Shown here: positions 47,539-57,310 of the stretch, piece by piece | Position numbering within the stretch: position 1 is the stretch's first letter | Layout of the letters: the number at the start of each line of letters is the position of its first letter | From: a bacterium | Lineage (GTDB): Bacteria; ARS69 | Length of the DNA stretch: 64,000 nucleotides | Direction of reading: 5' to 3' | NCBI GenBank assembly: GCA_025774805.1 | Contig: JALGZR010000003.1 | Coordinates: forward strand, 21,563 to 85,562 | Made by a program: the position numbers and the translations under genes | The notes under the pieces: model-generated | The model's database searches: none | What the model saw: only the letters and a program-made list of their open reading frames with translations | What the model was told of the DNA's origin: nothing

Positions 47539-49935
47539 CTACTGGACGAGGACCATCTTGACGGAGTCGACGCGATCTCCGGCCTCGAGCTTGGCGAAGT
47601 AGACTCCGGGCGCGACCCGCCGCCCGTGGCGGTCGCGACCGTCCCAATGGGCCTCGTGGTTCCCGGCCACGGTGTCGCGACTGAAGACCTCCCGCACGAA
47701 ACGACCGGAGACGTCGTAAAGGGCCAGTCGCACCCTGCCGGCACGGCCGAGCTCGTACCCGATCGTCACCCGCGAGGCCGCTCTTGCCGGATTCGGCCAG
47801 ATCGTGTGGATCGCCGTCGTCTTCACGGCACGCGGCGCGGCCGCATCGACCCCGGTCTCGGGGCTCGACAAGAACGAGAAGCTGTCCCGGATGATGCCCA
47901 TGCCGCCCGTCGGATAGGTCTGGATGTACGAGTATTTGGCGGTCGTGTCGTCGACCACGATCGAGTAGAACCCCGAGTTGGATTGCACGAACGTGTACTG
48001 TTCCGGGTAGTGGCTGACCCACCGCCAGCCCCAGAGATCGCCGGTGTGATCGCCCGCGTCGTCGGGCTTGGCCATCGTCAGGTAGATCATCCCGTTGAGA
48101 GTCTGGCGGGCGTGGAAGTGGTCGTGCCCCTTTATCACCGCCTGGCCTCCGAGAGAGACGATCATGTCGTGAGGAGCTCCGTAGACGAAGTCCGGCCGTT
48201 TGGTCGAGATCACGTTCGCCCCGGTGCTGTCCTCACCCCCCCACTCGAACGTGGGCCTCGAGTCGATCGAGTAGTCCACGATCTCGATTCCGCCCCTTCC
48301 GTAGTAATGCCCGGGACCGGCATAGCAGGATGTCAGATGGTGGATCGTCGAGAGGTTGAACAAGGACGGCTGGCTCACGAAGTCGTCGTGTAACCAGTTG
48401 TACTGCATGGTTCCGATCGTCCAGTCCCACCCGTCAAGCGACCCACCGGTCTCGCCGTGCCCGTTGTGCGGTCGGGTGTTCGTGAAGAGGAAGGGATCGA
48501 GACACCGGATCCGCAGATCGCCCACGTCGAAGGCAAAGTAGTCGCCGGGGATCCCCAGATCGGGGTACGTGGAGTCGTTGCCCGCATAGAACTCGTCGGG
48601 CATCGGCGGCGGAAAGTACTTCAAGAGGGACTTGCCGGACCAGGTCATCGTGTTGTTCGGGGTGCTGTCGTAGTCCCAGCCGTTCACCTCCTCGTGGTTT
48701 CCGCGTACGAGAATGAAGGGAAGCGAGTGGCCGACTCGGTCGATGTACTCCCGCCCCGTGCGGTATCGCTGCTCCACCTCCTCCTCGTCGAAGGCAATGC
48801 GCATCGCGCGGATGACCACGACGTCTCCGAGGTCCATCCACAGGTGGTACTTCTGAGGGGAAAGGTAGTCCTTCATGTAGTCAAGCGTGGTCTCCAGGAG
48901 CTCCATGTGCGTATCCAGCCCCAGCGCCAGCTGATTCGTCACGTGGATGTCCGAGGTGACGCAGATCCGGCCTTCCTGGCCCGGAACCGGCATCGTCAGA
49001 AACGACCGGGTCGGGCCCGTCTCGAAGGGCCCGGTCCCCGACGGCCGAACCAGGATGCGGTAGAAGTACTCCGAGTCCGGACTCAGACCATCCATGGTGA
49101 ACTCCTGGGCTTGGCCGCCCGGGACGAACGTGCCGGTGGAGAACGGAAACGTGATGCCGTTTGTGCCCCACTCCACGATGACATCGGCGTTCACGTGGGG
49201 AACCACGTTGACCTGCATGGACGTCGGTTTGGGCCGGCAGAGGAGCTCCTTTCCCCAGAAGGCGTCGCGGAAGTTCTCACTCACGCGCAGCCGGGCCGGC
49301 CGGATGCCGGGATTGCCCTCGTCCCAATAGGGGCCGTGCGTGTCGTCGTAGCGAACGACGACGTCACCGCCGTTGGCGAATAAGAGCTCGAGGAAGAGGA
49401 GCATGTCCTTGGGTCCGTCGTCCCACCCCGTCTGAGCCACGACCTCGTTCACGATGGCGGAGAGATCCGGCGTCTCCGCGTATTTCGCGATCTGCTGCCC
49501 ACTCGAGTCCCACGGTGTCGAGATGGTCCAGTAGACTCTCGCGGCCGTTCGAGGAAGACCGAACCGGGCGGCTCCCGCGGTGGCGCGTGGATCCAAATCG
49601 AGGGCGGCGCTGATCTCCACGGTCAAGTCGTTCGTGATCTCTCCGCCCTGCTGGTTCAGGCGGAGACGTGCATCGGCAACGGTCTGTCCCTCGACGAGGT
49701 CGGACAGATGGAACCCGAGAGCGTTGTCGTAGGTCGACGTACCCTCTTGACCGAGATTGACCAGGAGATCGGAAACCGTCGCCTCATTCGGGAGCCAATC
49801 CCACGTGCTCCCGTCGATGAGATGACCGTCGTCCCCGTCGGAGGCCGGCTCGTAGACATACGTCCCCGTCTGGGCCGGCTCGGCGGAAAGGACCGATAGT
49901 GCGACGAACCAAACGACCTTCGGCGTTTTGCTCAT
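47539..49935 (-). CDS. Secreted metallophosphoesterase with FN3-like and C-terminal FlgD-like domains
   Basis: ICVTSDIHVTNQLALG...LWMDLGDVVVI...ILVRGNHEEVNGWD...KGHDHFHARQ; C-terminal VRLALYDVSGRFVREVFSRDTVAGNHEAHWDGRDRHGRRVAPGVYFAKLEAGDRVDSVKMVLVQ; start MSKTPKVVWF at 49935. Confidence 0.85.
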   Translation of the reverse strand: MSKTPKVVWFVALSVLSAEPAQTGTYVYEPASDGDDGHLIDGSTWDWLPNEATVSDLLVNLGQEGTSTYDNALGFHLSDLVEGQTVADARLRLNQQGGEITNDLTVEISAALDLDPRATAGAARFGLPRTAARVYWTISTPWDSSGQQIAKYAETPDLSAIVNEVVAQTGWDDGPKDMLLFLELLFANGGDVVVRYDDTHGPYWDEGNPGIRPARLRVSENFRDAFWGKELLCRPKPTSMQVNVVPHVNADVIVEWGTNGITFPFSTGTFVPGGQAQEFTMDGLSPDSEYFYRILVRPSGTGPFETGPTRSFLTMPVPGQEGRICVTSDIHVTNQLALGLDTHMELLETTLDYMKDYLSPQKYHLWMDLGDVVVIRAMRIAFDEEEVEQRYRTGREYIDRVGHSLPFILVRGNHEEVNGWDYDSTPNNTMTWSGKSLLKYFPPPMPDEFYAGNDSTYPDLGIPGDYFAFDVGDLRIRCLDPFLFTNTRPHNGHGETGGSLDGWDWTIGTMQYNWLHDDFVSQPSLFNLSTIHHLTSCYAGPGHYYGRGGIEIVDYSIDSRPTFEWGGEDSTGANVISTKRPDFVYGAPHDMIVSLGGQAVIKGHDHFHARQTLNGMIYLTMAKPDDAGDHTGDLWGWRWVSHYPEQYTFVQSNSGFYSIVVDDTTAKYSYIQTYPTGGMGIIRDSFSFLSSPETGVDAAAPRAVKTTAIHTIWPNPARAASRVTIGYELGRAGRVRLALYDVSGRFVREVFSRDTVAGNHEAHWDGRDRHGRRVAPGVYFAKLEAGDRVDSVKMVLVQ

Positions 49936-50422
49936 ACCCGTCTTGTTTGGCTGGTCCGGCGTGGGTAGGTAGCAGTCGACGACCCCGCGAGATCCGGCGT
50001 CGGGAACGGTCGGTACATCAAAACTCCACGAACACCGGGGGTCGTTCTTCGGTCCGGACCCCCTCTTCCGAGCGCGACTCCGAGGCAGAAAACCGGGTCG
50101 CCAGGAATCGGGTCGCCGAGCTGTCCTGAGAGCTTCCCCTCTGTATTGTGCCCGAACCGGTCCCCCAAGTCCAAGGGCTGATTTCAATCTCGGGGCCTTC
50201 CGCGGGGAGCCCCGACAGAATCCTCTGTCACACAAGGGGTTCGGGCGATCGCGCCGCCCCGGAGGTCGATTTCGGCGAAAGCCCGGATCCGGGGCCCGGC
50301 CGACCCTCAACCCTGCTCCTTTGCAGGCTTTGCAGAACCTGGACGGGGCCGACGGGAGGGGTCCGGACGGCGCTCCGGAGCCCGCGATCCACCGCCGGGC
50401 CGGGTCGTACTCGGGCCGGAAC

Positions 50423-50881
50423 TCAGCCCCGATGGGGCTCGGGCGCCTTTCCCCAGGTGGTTCCGGGACGCTCCACGGAGTAGTAGACGCGGATGTCCGG
50501 TGTGTCGTCGAAGATGCGAGGGACCACCTGCACCTCCATGCCTATCTTGACGTCCCCGGGGCGGATGGTCTCCCCGATCCAGCCGAGGAGACGACCGCGT
50601 TCCTCCAGCTCGACCACGGCCACGGTGTACGGCACGTCGTCGTCGAAGCCGGTCGGCGCGGCGTCGATCGTGGTGTAGGTGTAGATGCTGCCCCGGCCGC
50701 TGTATTCCTTGAATTCGAAGTCGCCCGACATGCACTCGGGGCAGTCCGCCCGGGGCGGAAACGTGGTGAAGCCGCATCCGCGGCACTTCGACCCCATGAG
50801 GCGGCCGTTCTTGAGGTGTACCGCGAAATCCGAGACCTTCGAATACGGTACGAAGCTCACTCTGCCGAACCAGCTGAACAT
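50423..50881 (-). CDS. Zn-ribbon/OB-fold (DUF35-type) acyl-CoA-associated protein
   Basis: GSKCRGCGFTTFPPRADCPECMSGDFEFKEYSGRGSIYTYTTI...YTVAVVELEERGRLLGWI. Confidence 0.88.
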   Translation of the reverse strand: MFSWFGRVSFVPYSKVSDFAVHLKNGRLMGSKCRGCGFTTFPPRADCPECMSGDFEFKEYSGRGSIYTYTTIDAAPTGFDDDVPYTVAVVELEERGRLLGWIGETIRPGDVKIGMEVQVVPRIFDDTPDIRVYYSVERPGTTWGKAPEPHRG

Positions 50882-50883
50882 GC

Positions 50884-52038
50884 TCAGTCCCTCCGGAAGA
50901 CGTGCACGAAGGTGTACTGACCGATGCCGCCCACATTGTGGGTCAGGCCCACGTCGGCGTCCGGAACCTGACGCTCGCCGCACTCCCCGCGGAGCTGTCC
51001 CACGATCTCGCAGGCCATCGAGACGCCGGTCGCGCCGATCGGGTGACCCTTGGCCTTGAGCCCCCCGTCCACGTTGACGGCCACGTCCCCCCCGATGTAG
51101 GAGCGTCTCTCCCCGATGAATCGGCCGCCGTGGCCCTTCTCGCAGAATCCGAGGTCCTCGTACGCCATGAGCTCGGCGATGGTGAAGCAGTCGTGCACCT
51201 CCGCCACCTTGACGTCCCGAGCGGTGACTCCCGCCATCTCGTACGCCTGCCGGGCCGCCTCGGAGGCCGAGGGCAGGCCCACCAGGTTCGGGCGGCGGAG
51301 AACGGACATGGGCGAGGTGGCGCTCCCCACGCCGTCGAGCCAGACCACCTTGCCGTCTCGGCCCGAAACCCGGCTCTCGTCGGCCAGGATCAGGCAGGCC
51401 GCCCCGTCGGCGTTCGCGCAGCAGTCGTACACGCAGAAGGGAGACGCCACCGGATCCGAGGCCAGGGCCTTCTCTATGGTGATCTCCTTCTGAAACAGCG
51501 CATTCGGGTTCATGGCCCCGTAATGGTGGTTCTTCACCGCGACCTCGAGAAGCTGCTCGCGCGTCGTGCCGAACTCGTGCATGTGGCGCGTGGCGAACAT
51601 GGCGTAATAGCCCGGAAACGTGGTTCCGAACACCGACTCCCACTGCACCTCGCCCACGCGGCCCATGAGCGCCAGAATCTCGGCGGTGCCCAGCTCGGTC
51701 ATCTTCTGACATCCGATGACCGCCACCACTCGATGGAGGCCCGACTTGATGGCCATGTAGGCCGTGCGAATGGCCGCGCTCCCCGAGGCACAGGCGACCT
51801 CGGTGAGCCAAGTGGGCAGCGGATTGAGGTTGAGATACTCCTGCACGACGCCGGCCACCGAGCGCTGCTTGTGGTACTCGGGGACCGCCGCGATCACCGA
51901 CGCGTCGAGCTCACCGCGCTCGATTCCCGCATCGGTCATGGCGTCACGGAAAGCCTCGAAGGCCAGTTCCTGCACGGTGGCGTCGCTGCGCCGGCCGAAT
52001 ACGCCGTGTCCGATTCCGATCACTCCGACTCGTGACAT
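50884..52038 (-). CDS. Thiolase-family (acetyl-CoA acetyltransferase-like/SCP2-thiolase) protein
   Basis: VACASGSAAIRTAYMAIKSG...VAEVHDCFTIAELMAYEDLGFCEKG...NVDGGLKAKGHPIGATGVSMACEI...LTHNVGGIGQYTFVHVF. Confidence 0.9.
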   Translation of the reverse strand: MSRVGVIGIGHGVFGRRSDATVQELAFEAFRDAMTDAGIERGELDASVIAAVPEYHKQRSVAGVVQEYLNLNPLPTWLTEVACASGSAAIRTAYMAIKSGLHRVVAVIGCQKMTELGTAEILALMGRVGEVQWESVFGTTFPGYYAMFATRHMHEFGTTREQLLEVAVKNHHYGAMNPNALFQKEITIEKALASDPVASPFCVYDCCANADGAACLILADESRVSGRDGKVVWLDGVGSATSPMSVLRRPNLVGLPSASEAARQAYEMAGVTARDVKVAEVHDCFTIAELMAYEDLGFCEKGHGGRFIGERRSYIGGDVAVNVDGGLKAKGHPIGATGVSMACEIVGQLRGECGERQVPDADVGLTHNVGGIGQYTFVHVFRRD

Positions 52039-52076
52039 TTCTCCTCCTCTCTCGGATCTCGGACGAGAGGTGCGGG

Positions 52077-52826
52077 TCAGATGTACTGGCCGCCGTCGAT
52101 CTTGATGACCTCGCCGGTGATGTGCCTCGACAGGTCCGAACACAGGAACGCGACCAGATGACTGACGTCTTCCGGCGTGGCGAAGCGACCGACCACGGTT
52201 TCGGCCATCGCGATGTTTTGGAACTCGGGCGGGATGTTCTTCATCATGTCGGTAAGAACCATTCCCGGCGCCACCACGTTGACGTTGATGTTGAACCGGC
52301 CCAGCTCCTTGGCCAGCGTCTTGGATAGAGCGATCTCGCCGCCCTTGGAGGCGGCGTAATTCGCCTGGGCGAACTTCCCGCGCATTCCGTTGATCGAGGA
52401 GATGTTGACGATCTTGCCGTACTTCCGCTCCTTGAAGAAGAGGGCGGCGGCGCGGTTGTAGTTGAAGTAGCCCTTGAGGTTGACCCCGATGACCTGGTCC
52501 CACTGCTGCTCGGTCATCTTCCAGATCACACCGTCCCACGTGATCCCCGCGTTGCAAACCAGGATGTCGAAGTGGCCGAACTTCTCCACGACTTCGGCCA
52601 CCATCTTCTCCGCGTCCGCGTAGGAGGAGACGTCCGCCTTCACGGCCAGCCCCCTGCAACCCATCTTCTCGATCTCGGCGACGACCTCCTTCGCCTCGGC
52701 GTCATGGCGCCGGTAATTGACCGCTACGTCAACCCCCTCTCTCGCCAGACCGAGAGCGATGGCCCGCCCGATTCCGAGGCTGCCACCCGTGACGATGGCG
52801 CCCTTTCGCTTCAATCCCAGATCCAC
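52077..52826 (-). CDS. SDR-family oxidoreductase (FabG-like)
   Basis: KGAIVTGGSLGIGRAIALGLAREG...DILVCNAGITWDG...NISSINGMRGKFAQANYAASKGGEIALSKTLAKEL...NVVAPGMVLTDM; likely GTG start 52826. Confidence 0.9.
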   Translation of the reverse strand: MDLGLKRKGAIVTGGSLGIGRAIALGLAREGVDVAVNYRRHDAEAKEVVAEIEKMGCRGLAVKADVSSYADAEKMVAEVVEKFGHFDILVCNAGITWDGVIWKMTEQQWDQVIGVNLKGYFNYNRAAALFFKERKYGKIVNISSINGMRGKFAQANYAASKGGEIALSKTLAKELGRFNINVNVVAPGMVLTDMMKNIPPEFQNIAMAETVVGRFATPEDVSHLVAFLCSDLSRHITGEVIKIDGGQYI

Positions 52827-52896
52827 ATTCGACCTTCCTTTCCGGATCACCGCTGGTGCGGAGGATGGGCGAAAGATATCAGCGGTGAAAGAGCTG

Positions 52897-54834
52897 TCAA
52901 TCGGTGTCCGCGGGGGGAGCTCCCGCGATCCCCTCGAGAGGCGCGGCCTCGTCCTCTGCCGCAGCGACCAGCTCCTCCTCGAAAAGCCCCTCGTCGGCCC
53001 AGTCGCGATGACAGAACATGCAGTTTCCACGGCTTCGGGGACTGGCGGGATCCTCCTTCTTCTCCTGCTCCCGCAACCGGTGGCAGGTCAGGCAACTGCC
53101 GTGCATGGCGTTCTTGAAGCCCGGTGCACGGTGGTCGAAGCCCTTCTTGTCGTAGGCGGCCAAACCGTTCATGTTCTCGTTGTGGCACTTCATGCACGCC
53201 GCAAAGGTGTCGAACCGGTCCGTAAGGTCTCTCGCCAGGAACTCCTGATAGTCCTCCTCCGTCTTGAATCGATCGAGATGGTTCTCGATGCGGAACATCG
53301 CGGTCTCGATCTCCATGTCCCGGTGGCAGCGCCGGCAGCTCGTGTTCTTGTCGTTCGGCAGGTTCAGGTGGTGGCACTTGATGCAGGTGTCCTTCTCTTC
53401 CAGCTCGTAGACCTTCTGGAACTCCTCGTGGTGCTTCTTGTGCGGAAACGTGGTGGACATGCCGTTCCGGTTGCCGTCGATGTGGAGCACGGTGCGCATC
53501 TCGTCGGTCGATAGGACCGCGGCATCGACGGGTTGGGGAATCGGCGTGAAGGCGCTCGTGGCCTGGTCGCGCAGAACGATCCAGGTCAGAGGGATGAAGA
53601 TCACCATGATCCGCAGAGCCCGCATCGCCCCGGCGCCGGTCAACAAGGATCGTGTCTCGCGGGGCGACCAGAGATCGGTCGCGACCTCGTGGCCGAGCTC
53701 GTCGTGACGGAGCTCGGGCTCGTCGAGCACGTGGAATCGCTCGATCAGGACGAAGAAGACGAGACCGGCCGCGGAGAGGACCCCGAAGCTCAGGACGAAC
53801 TCGCTCAGGTTCGGGATGTAGATCGCCTCGGAGCTCCGGAAGTAGCCCACGATTCCGGTGTCGATCCGGTGCATCACGAGCCCCAGGAACGCGCTGGCCG
53901 CTCCCAGGGAGAGGCCGAGCAGACTGCGGCGAAACCTCGGGACCGAGAAGATGGCGACGGGAAGGATGGCCTGCAAAAGAATCTCGACCCAGAAGACCCG
54001 ACTCTCCCAGGTGAGGTCCGGGCCGAAGACGAAGTTCCACTTCTGGTTCGCGGTGAAGTCGAGCCCTTTCACGACGAGGTAGATCGCCAAGAGCACGGCG
54101 GAGCCTCGGGCGAGCCCGTTCAGGACGGTCGGGTCCCGCTTTCTTCCGTAGAGCGCGGACGAGACGAGAATGAGAAGCACGATCACCGAGAGCCCCGCGC
54201 CCATCGCCGAGACGAAAAACTCGGGAGGGATCCACAGGCTGTGCCAGAGGGGGTAGAGCCGCGTCGGCGACGCCATGAAGAGCGACCCCAGCGAGCTGTG
54301 GTGCATCGTGGAGAGCGTGATTCCCAGCACCACGAACGGAAGCATTTTCTCGTGCATCCAGTGCGTGATTTTCTGGAGTGGGAAACGCTCGGTCAGAATG
54401 GGGATGAGCTCAAGGGCGGTCACGCCCCAGTACAGGGAGACGCACCAGAAGACCTCGAACAGGAACGAGTGCGGATTCCACATGAAGAAAGGGTGCCATC
54501 CGCGGTGGGGGAGCCCGATGTCGAACAGCAGCGCGGCCAGGCTCGACCCGTAGCCCAAGAATCCGACGAGGACGCTGAGACGCGCGACGTCGCGATACCG
54601 ATCGATCTGGAAGATGTAGATGATCGACGCGACGACGAAGCCGCTCGTGGCCAGCGCCGCCCCCGCGACCATGTTGAAGATCTTCCACCATCCCCACGGC
54701 AGGGAATCCATCATGTTGGTGGACGCGCCGAGGCCGAAGGCGAACCGACCCGCGCCGGCGGCCAGGCCAGCGAACGTCAAGGCCCAGAGGACGTCCTTGA
54801 TCGGGTTGAGTACCCTGCTCCGACCTTCGATCAT
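52897..54834 (-). CDS. NrfD/HmcC-like membrane subunit fused to C-terminal pentaheme cytochrome domain
   Basis: Multi-TM NrfD-like N-terminus (LWALTFAGLAAGAGRFAFG...PHRGWHPFFMWNPHSFLFEVFWCVSLYWG); C-terminal CIKCH, CRRCH, CMKCH, CLTCH, CMFCH. Confidence 0.88.
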   Translation of the reverse strand: MIEGRSRVLNPIKDVLWALTFAGLAAGAGRFAFGLGASTNMMDSLPWGWWKIFNMVAGAALATSGFVVASIIYIFQIDRYRDVARLSVLVGFLGYGSSLAALLFDIGLPHRGWHPFFMWNPHSFLFEVFWCVSLYWGVTALELIPILTERFPLQKITHWMHEKMLPFVVLGITLSTMHHSSLGSLFMASPTRLYPLWHSLWIPPEFFVSAMGAGLSVIVLLILVSSALYGRKRDPTVLNGLARGSAVLLAIYLVVKGLDFTANQKWNFVFGPDLTWESRVFWVEILLQAILPVAIFSVPRFRRSLLGLSLGAASAFLGLVMHRIDTGIVGYFRSSEAIYIPNLSEFVLSFGVLSAAGLVFFVLIERFHVLDEPELRHDELGHEVATDLWSPRETRSLLTGAGAMRALRIMVIFIPLTWIVLRDQATSAFTPIPQPVDAAVLSTDEMRTVLHIDGNRNGMSTTFPHKKHHEEFQKVYELEEKDTCIKCHHLNLPNDKNTSCRRCHRDMEIETAMFRIENHLDRFKTEEDYQEFLARDLTDRFDTFAACMKCHNENMNGLAAYDKKGFDHRAPGFKNAMHGSCLTCHRLREQEKKEDPASPRSRGNCMFCHRDWADEGLFEEELVAAAEDEAAPLEGIAGAPPADTD

Positions 54835-54838
54835 ATCC

Positions 54839-55699
54839 TCAACCCTCGGTTCCGGGATCCGGGCCGCCCTGCGGAGGTGCTTTGCGTTCCGCCATGAGCT
54901 TCTGTCGCCGGCGAAGGAACCAGAGCCCCGCGAGACCGGTCGAGACGGTGAGAAACTGGAACGGCGTCACCAGCACCCAGCTGTGGAGCAGGTGCGGGAT
55001 GGACTCCTCCCGGAGCTGGGACACCCTCATCCGGTCGAATTGCTCCCCGGTCGGAACCCGGAGGGTCTCGTACAGCGGCACGTCCCCGATGTAGATCACC
55101 GAGGTGCCTCCGAACTCGTGCTCACCGTAGATGTGATTCACGTAGAGGTCGGGCTTCTCCGCGATGCGGCGCCGCGCCTCTTTCAGGAGCTGCTCGCGCG
55201 GACCGAATACGGTGGCCTGCGTCGGACAGGCCGCGACGCAGGCGGGCAGGCCCCCCTCCACCCGGCACTCCTTGTTCATCTTGCACTTGCGCACGTAGGG
55301 CAGCTTCTGATCGTACTCGTAACGCGGGATCATGAAGGGACACGCCAGCATGCAGTAGCGGCAGCCGATACACTTCGCGTCGTCGTAGACCACGGCGCCG
55401 TCCGGCGTCTTCGTGAACGCTCCAACGAGACAAGCCGCCGCGCAGGAGGGCTCCAGACAGTGCATGCACTGGCGACGGACGTTGCTCCAGGTGCCCTTCT
55501 TCTTTCCCGGGATTCGCACGATGGAGGTATAGCGACGTCCCGACAGGCCGTCCGCAGCCCGGTAGCGCGTGGAGATCTCCGTTGGGAGCTTGTTCTGTCG
55601 CACGCATCCCTCGACGCACCGTTCGCAGCCGATGCACTTGGTCACGTCGGTGAGGATTGCCTTGCGGGGATCCTTGGTCTCGGGTTGGGCGGCGCTCAT
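54839..55699 (-). CDS. 4Fe-4S ferredoxin-type electron transfer subunit (HmcB/HybA/DmsB-like) with C-terminal TM
   Basis: KCIGCERCVEGCVRQNKLP, QCMHCLEPSCAAACLVGAFTKTPDGAVVYDDAKCIGCRYCMLACPFMIPRYEYD, CKMNKEC...CVAACPTQATVFG. Confidence 0.93.
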   Translation of the reverse strand: MSAAQPETKDPRKAILTDVTKCIGCERCVEGCVRQNKLPTEISTRYRAADGLSGRRYTSIVRIPGKKKGTWSNVRRQCMHCLEPSCAAACLVGAFTKTPDGAVVYDDAKCIGCRYCMLACPFMIPRYEYDQKLPYVRKCKMNKECRVEGGLPACVAACPTQATVFGPREQLLKEARRRIAEKPDLYVNHIYGEHEFGGTSVIYIGDVPLYETLRVPTGEQFDRMRVSQLREESIPHLLHSWVLVTPFQFLTVSTGLAGLWFLRRRQKLMAERKAPPQGGPDPGTEG

Positions 55700-55727
55700 C
55701 TCTCCACGCTCCTCACAGTGGGGGTCG

Positions 55728-57230
55728 TCAGAGCCCCTCGACCGGCTCTACCGGCTCGATCTTGAAGAAGTCTTCCCAGTTCTGCGGGCCACCTCCGAGC
55801 CGGGCGTGGCACTCGACGCAGATCTTCTTGAAGGCGTCGTCGAATCGCGGTGCTTTCGAGCCCTCGGCCGGACTGCCGGCCACCGGCCCCTCCGGACCAT
55901 GGCAGTTGCGGCACGTTTGAACGTGGGTCGCCTCGCCGGTCCAGGCGGCCTGGGCCTTGGCGGCGGTCACGTACTGTCCGTCCTTGCGCAACGTGCCGTG
56001 GTGGCAGTTTCGACAGGAGAACGACCAGGCGACGGCGTGATCGCGGTGATCCCACCAGAAGGTACCCATCTCCCCTTCGTACTTGTAGATGTCGACCTCT
56101 TTGCGCTCGGTATCGATCTGCTCCCAGGCGAGGAGACCGTTCTCTTTTTCCTTGTGACAACCGAGGCAGCGCTTCCGCAGGGCCTCGGCCACCTGTGGGT
56201 TCTCATACAGCCCCGTGCCGTGGCAGCGACTGCAGGCCATGTGGGGCTGCTCGATATCGTCGGTGTGGTGGCAGTTCCGGCAGGTCACGCCCTCGCCGTA
56301 GCGGGCGTGCCGGTCGTGATCCCAAAGAACGAGCCCCACGTCGAGGTCCGCGATCAGGGACGGATCCGGCTCGTGACAGTCATCGCAGCGGATCGGCATG
56401 GAGGGGGTGAGATCTTCGTAGTCCTCGTGGTGGCACTCCGCGCAGCGCTGGTGGACGGCCTGCTCGATGGCGGGCCGCTGGACCTCCTTGTCGACGTCCC
56501 AACCTTTGTGACAGTCTTTGCAGGTCCGGCGGTCCTCCTCGGGATTGTTCACGGTGTGACAGCGCCGGCACTCGCCGTGCTTGACCTTTTCGTGGAACTT
56601 GACTCCGGTCGCCAGTGACAGCTCCTGGGACACGGCCGGCTTGTGACAGGCACCGCACGGTCGGTAGTCGGCCTCCGTCGCGGCCTTCTTGTCCTGATGG
56701 TGGCATGTCACGCAGTTGTCTTCCCCATCCTCCGCGGAGCTCAGGTCGAATCGCCGGGCGTGGGCGTGGTGGTCCCAGCGCACCACTCCGTGCGCCCCGG
56801 AGAACTCCTGAGCGTGGCAATCGCGGCACGCCACGGGACCGGCGCTCATCGCCCGGTGGCAGCCCACACATCGGCCGTGGAAGGCCGTCATGGGCGGAGG
56901 GCCTTTGTCGTCTTCGTACTCCGGCTGGGCCACCTCCATGTGCAGATCGGCGACCACCATCGCGTCCCGGTTGCCCTGCGGCTCGTGGCAAGCCCGGCAG
57001 GGCCGCGGCTCGAGAGTTCCCGCCCGCTCCTTGTGGTGGCAAACCTGGCAGTTGACGATGTCCTTCATCCGGACGTGCATTTCGTGGTTCCAAACCACGT
57101 CGCCGAAGCGGGCGGGCATCACCGTGTCCGGCCCGAGCTCGGGACGCACGAAGTCACCGATGGCGCCCACCCCGATCGCGGCCAGGATTCCCGCCACGAG
57201 CAAGCCGAATTGGATTCGTCTCTTTCGCAC
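55728..57230 (-). CDS. 16-heme c-type cytochrome (HmcA-like)
   Basis: 16 CxxCH motifs counted in the translation plus scattered distal His; N-terminal signal/anchor helix. Confidence 0.92.
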   Translation of the reverse strand: MRKRRIQFGLLVAGILAAIGVGAIGDFVRPELGPDTVMPARFGDVVWNHEMHVRMKDIVNCQVCHHKERAGTLEPRPCRACHEPQGNRDAMVVADLHMEVAQPEYEDDKGPPPMTAFHGRCVGCHRAMSAGPVACRDCHAQEFSGAHGVVRWDHHAHARRFDLSSAEDGEDNCVTCHHQDKKAATEADYRPCGACHKPAVSQELSLATGVKFHEKVKHGECRRCHTVNNPEEDRRTCKDCHKGWDVDKEVQRPAIEQAVHQRCAECHHEDYEDLTPSMPIRCDDCHEPDPSLIADLDVGLVLWDHDRHARYGEGVTCRNCHHTDDIEQPHMACSRCHGTGLYENPQVAEALRKRCLGCHKEKENGLLAWEQIDTERKEVDIYKYEGEMGTFWWDHRDHAVAWSFSCRNCHHGTLRKDGQYVTAAKAQAAWTGEATHVQTCRNCHGPEGPVAGSPAEGSKAPRFDDAFKKICVECHARLGGGPQNWEDFFKIEPVEPVEGL

Positions 57231-57310
57231 CGCCTCTACCCTTTTCCGGAGCGCGCGAGCGCCATAAGATCGGAGCGGACGTCACAGGGAATCGCGGAGG
57301 GAAGCGAAGG

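Noticed and set aside
49936-50422. Possible gene in the ~490-bp gap between metallophosphoesterase and DUF35 genes
   Set aside because: Small ORFs here are Arg/Gly/Pro-rich without RBS or domain; treated as intergenic
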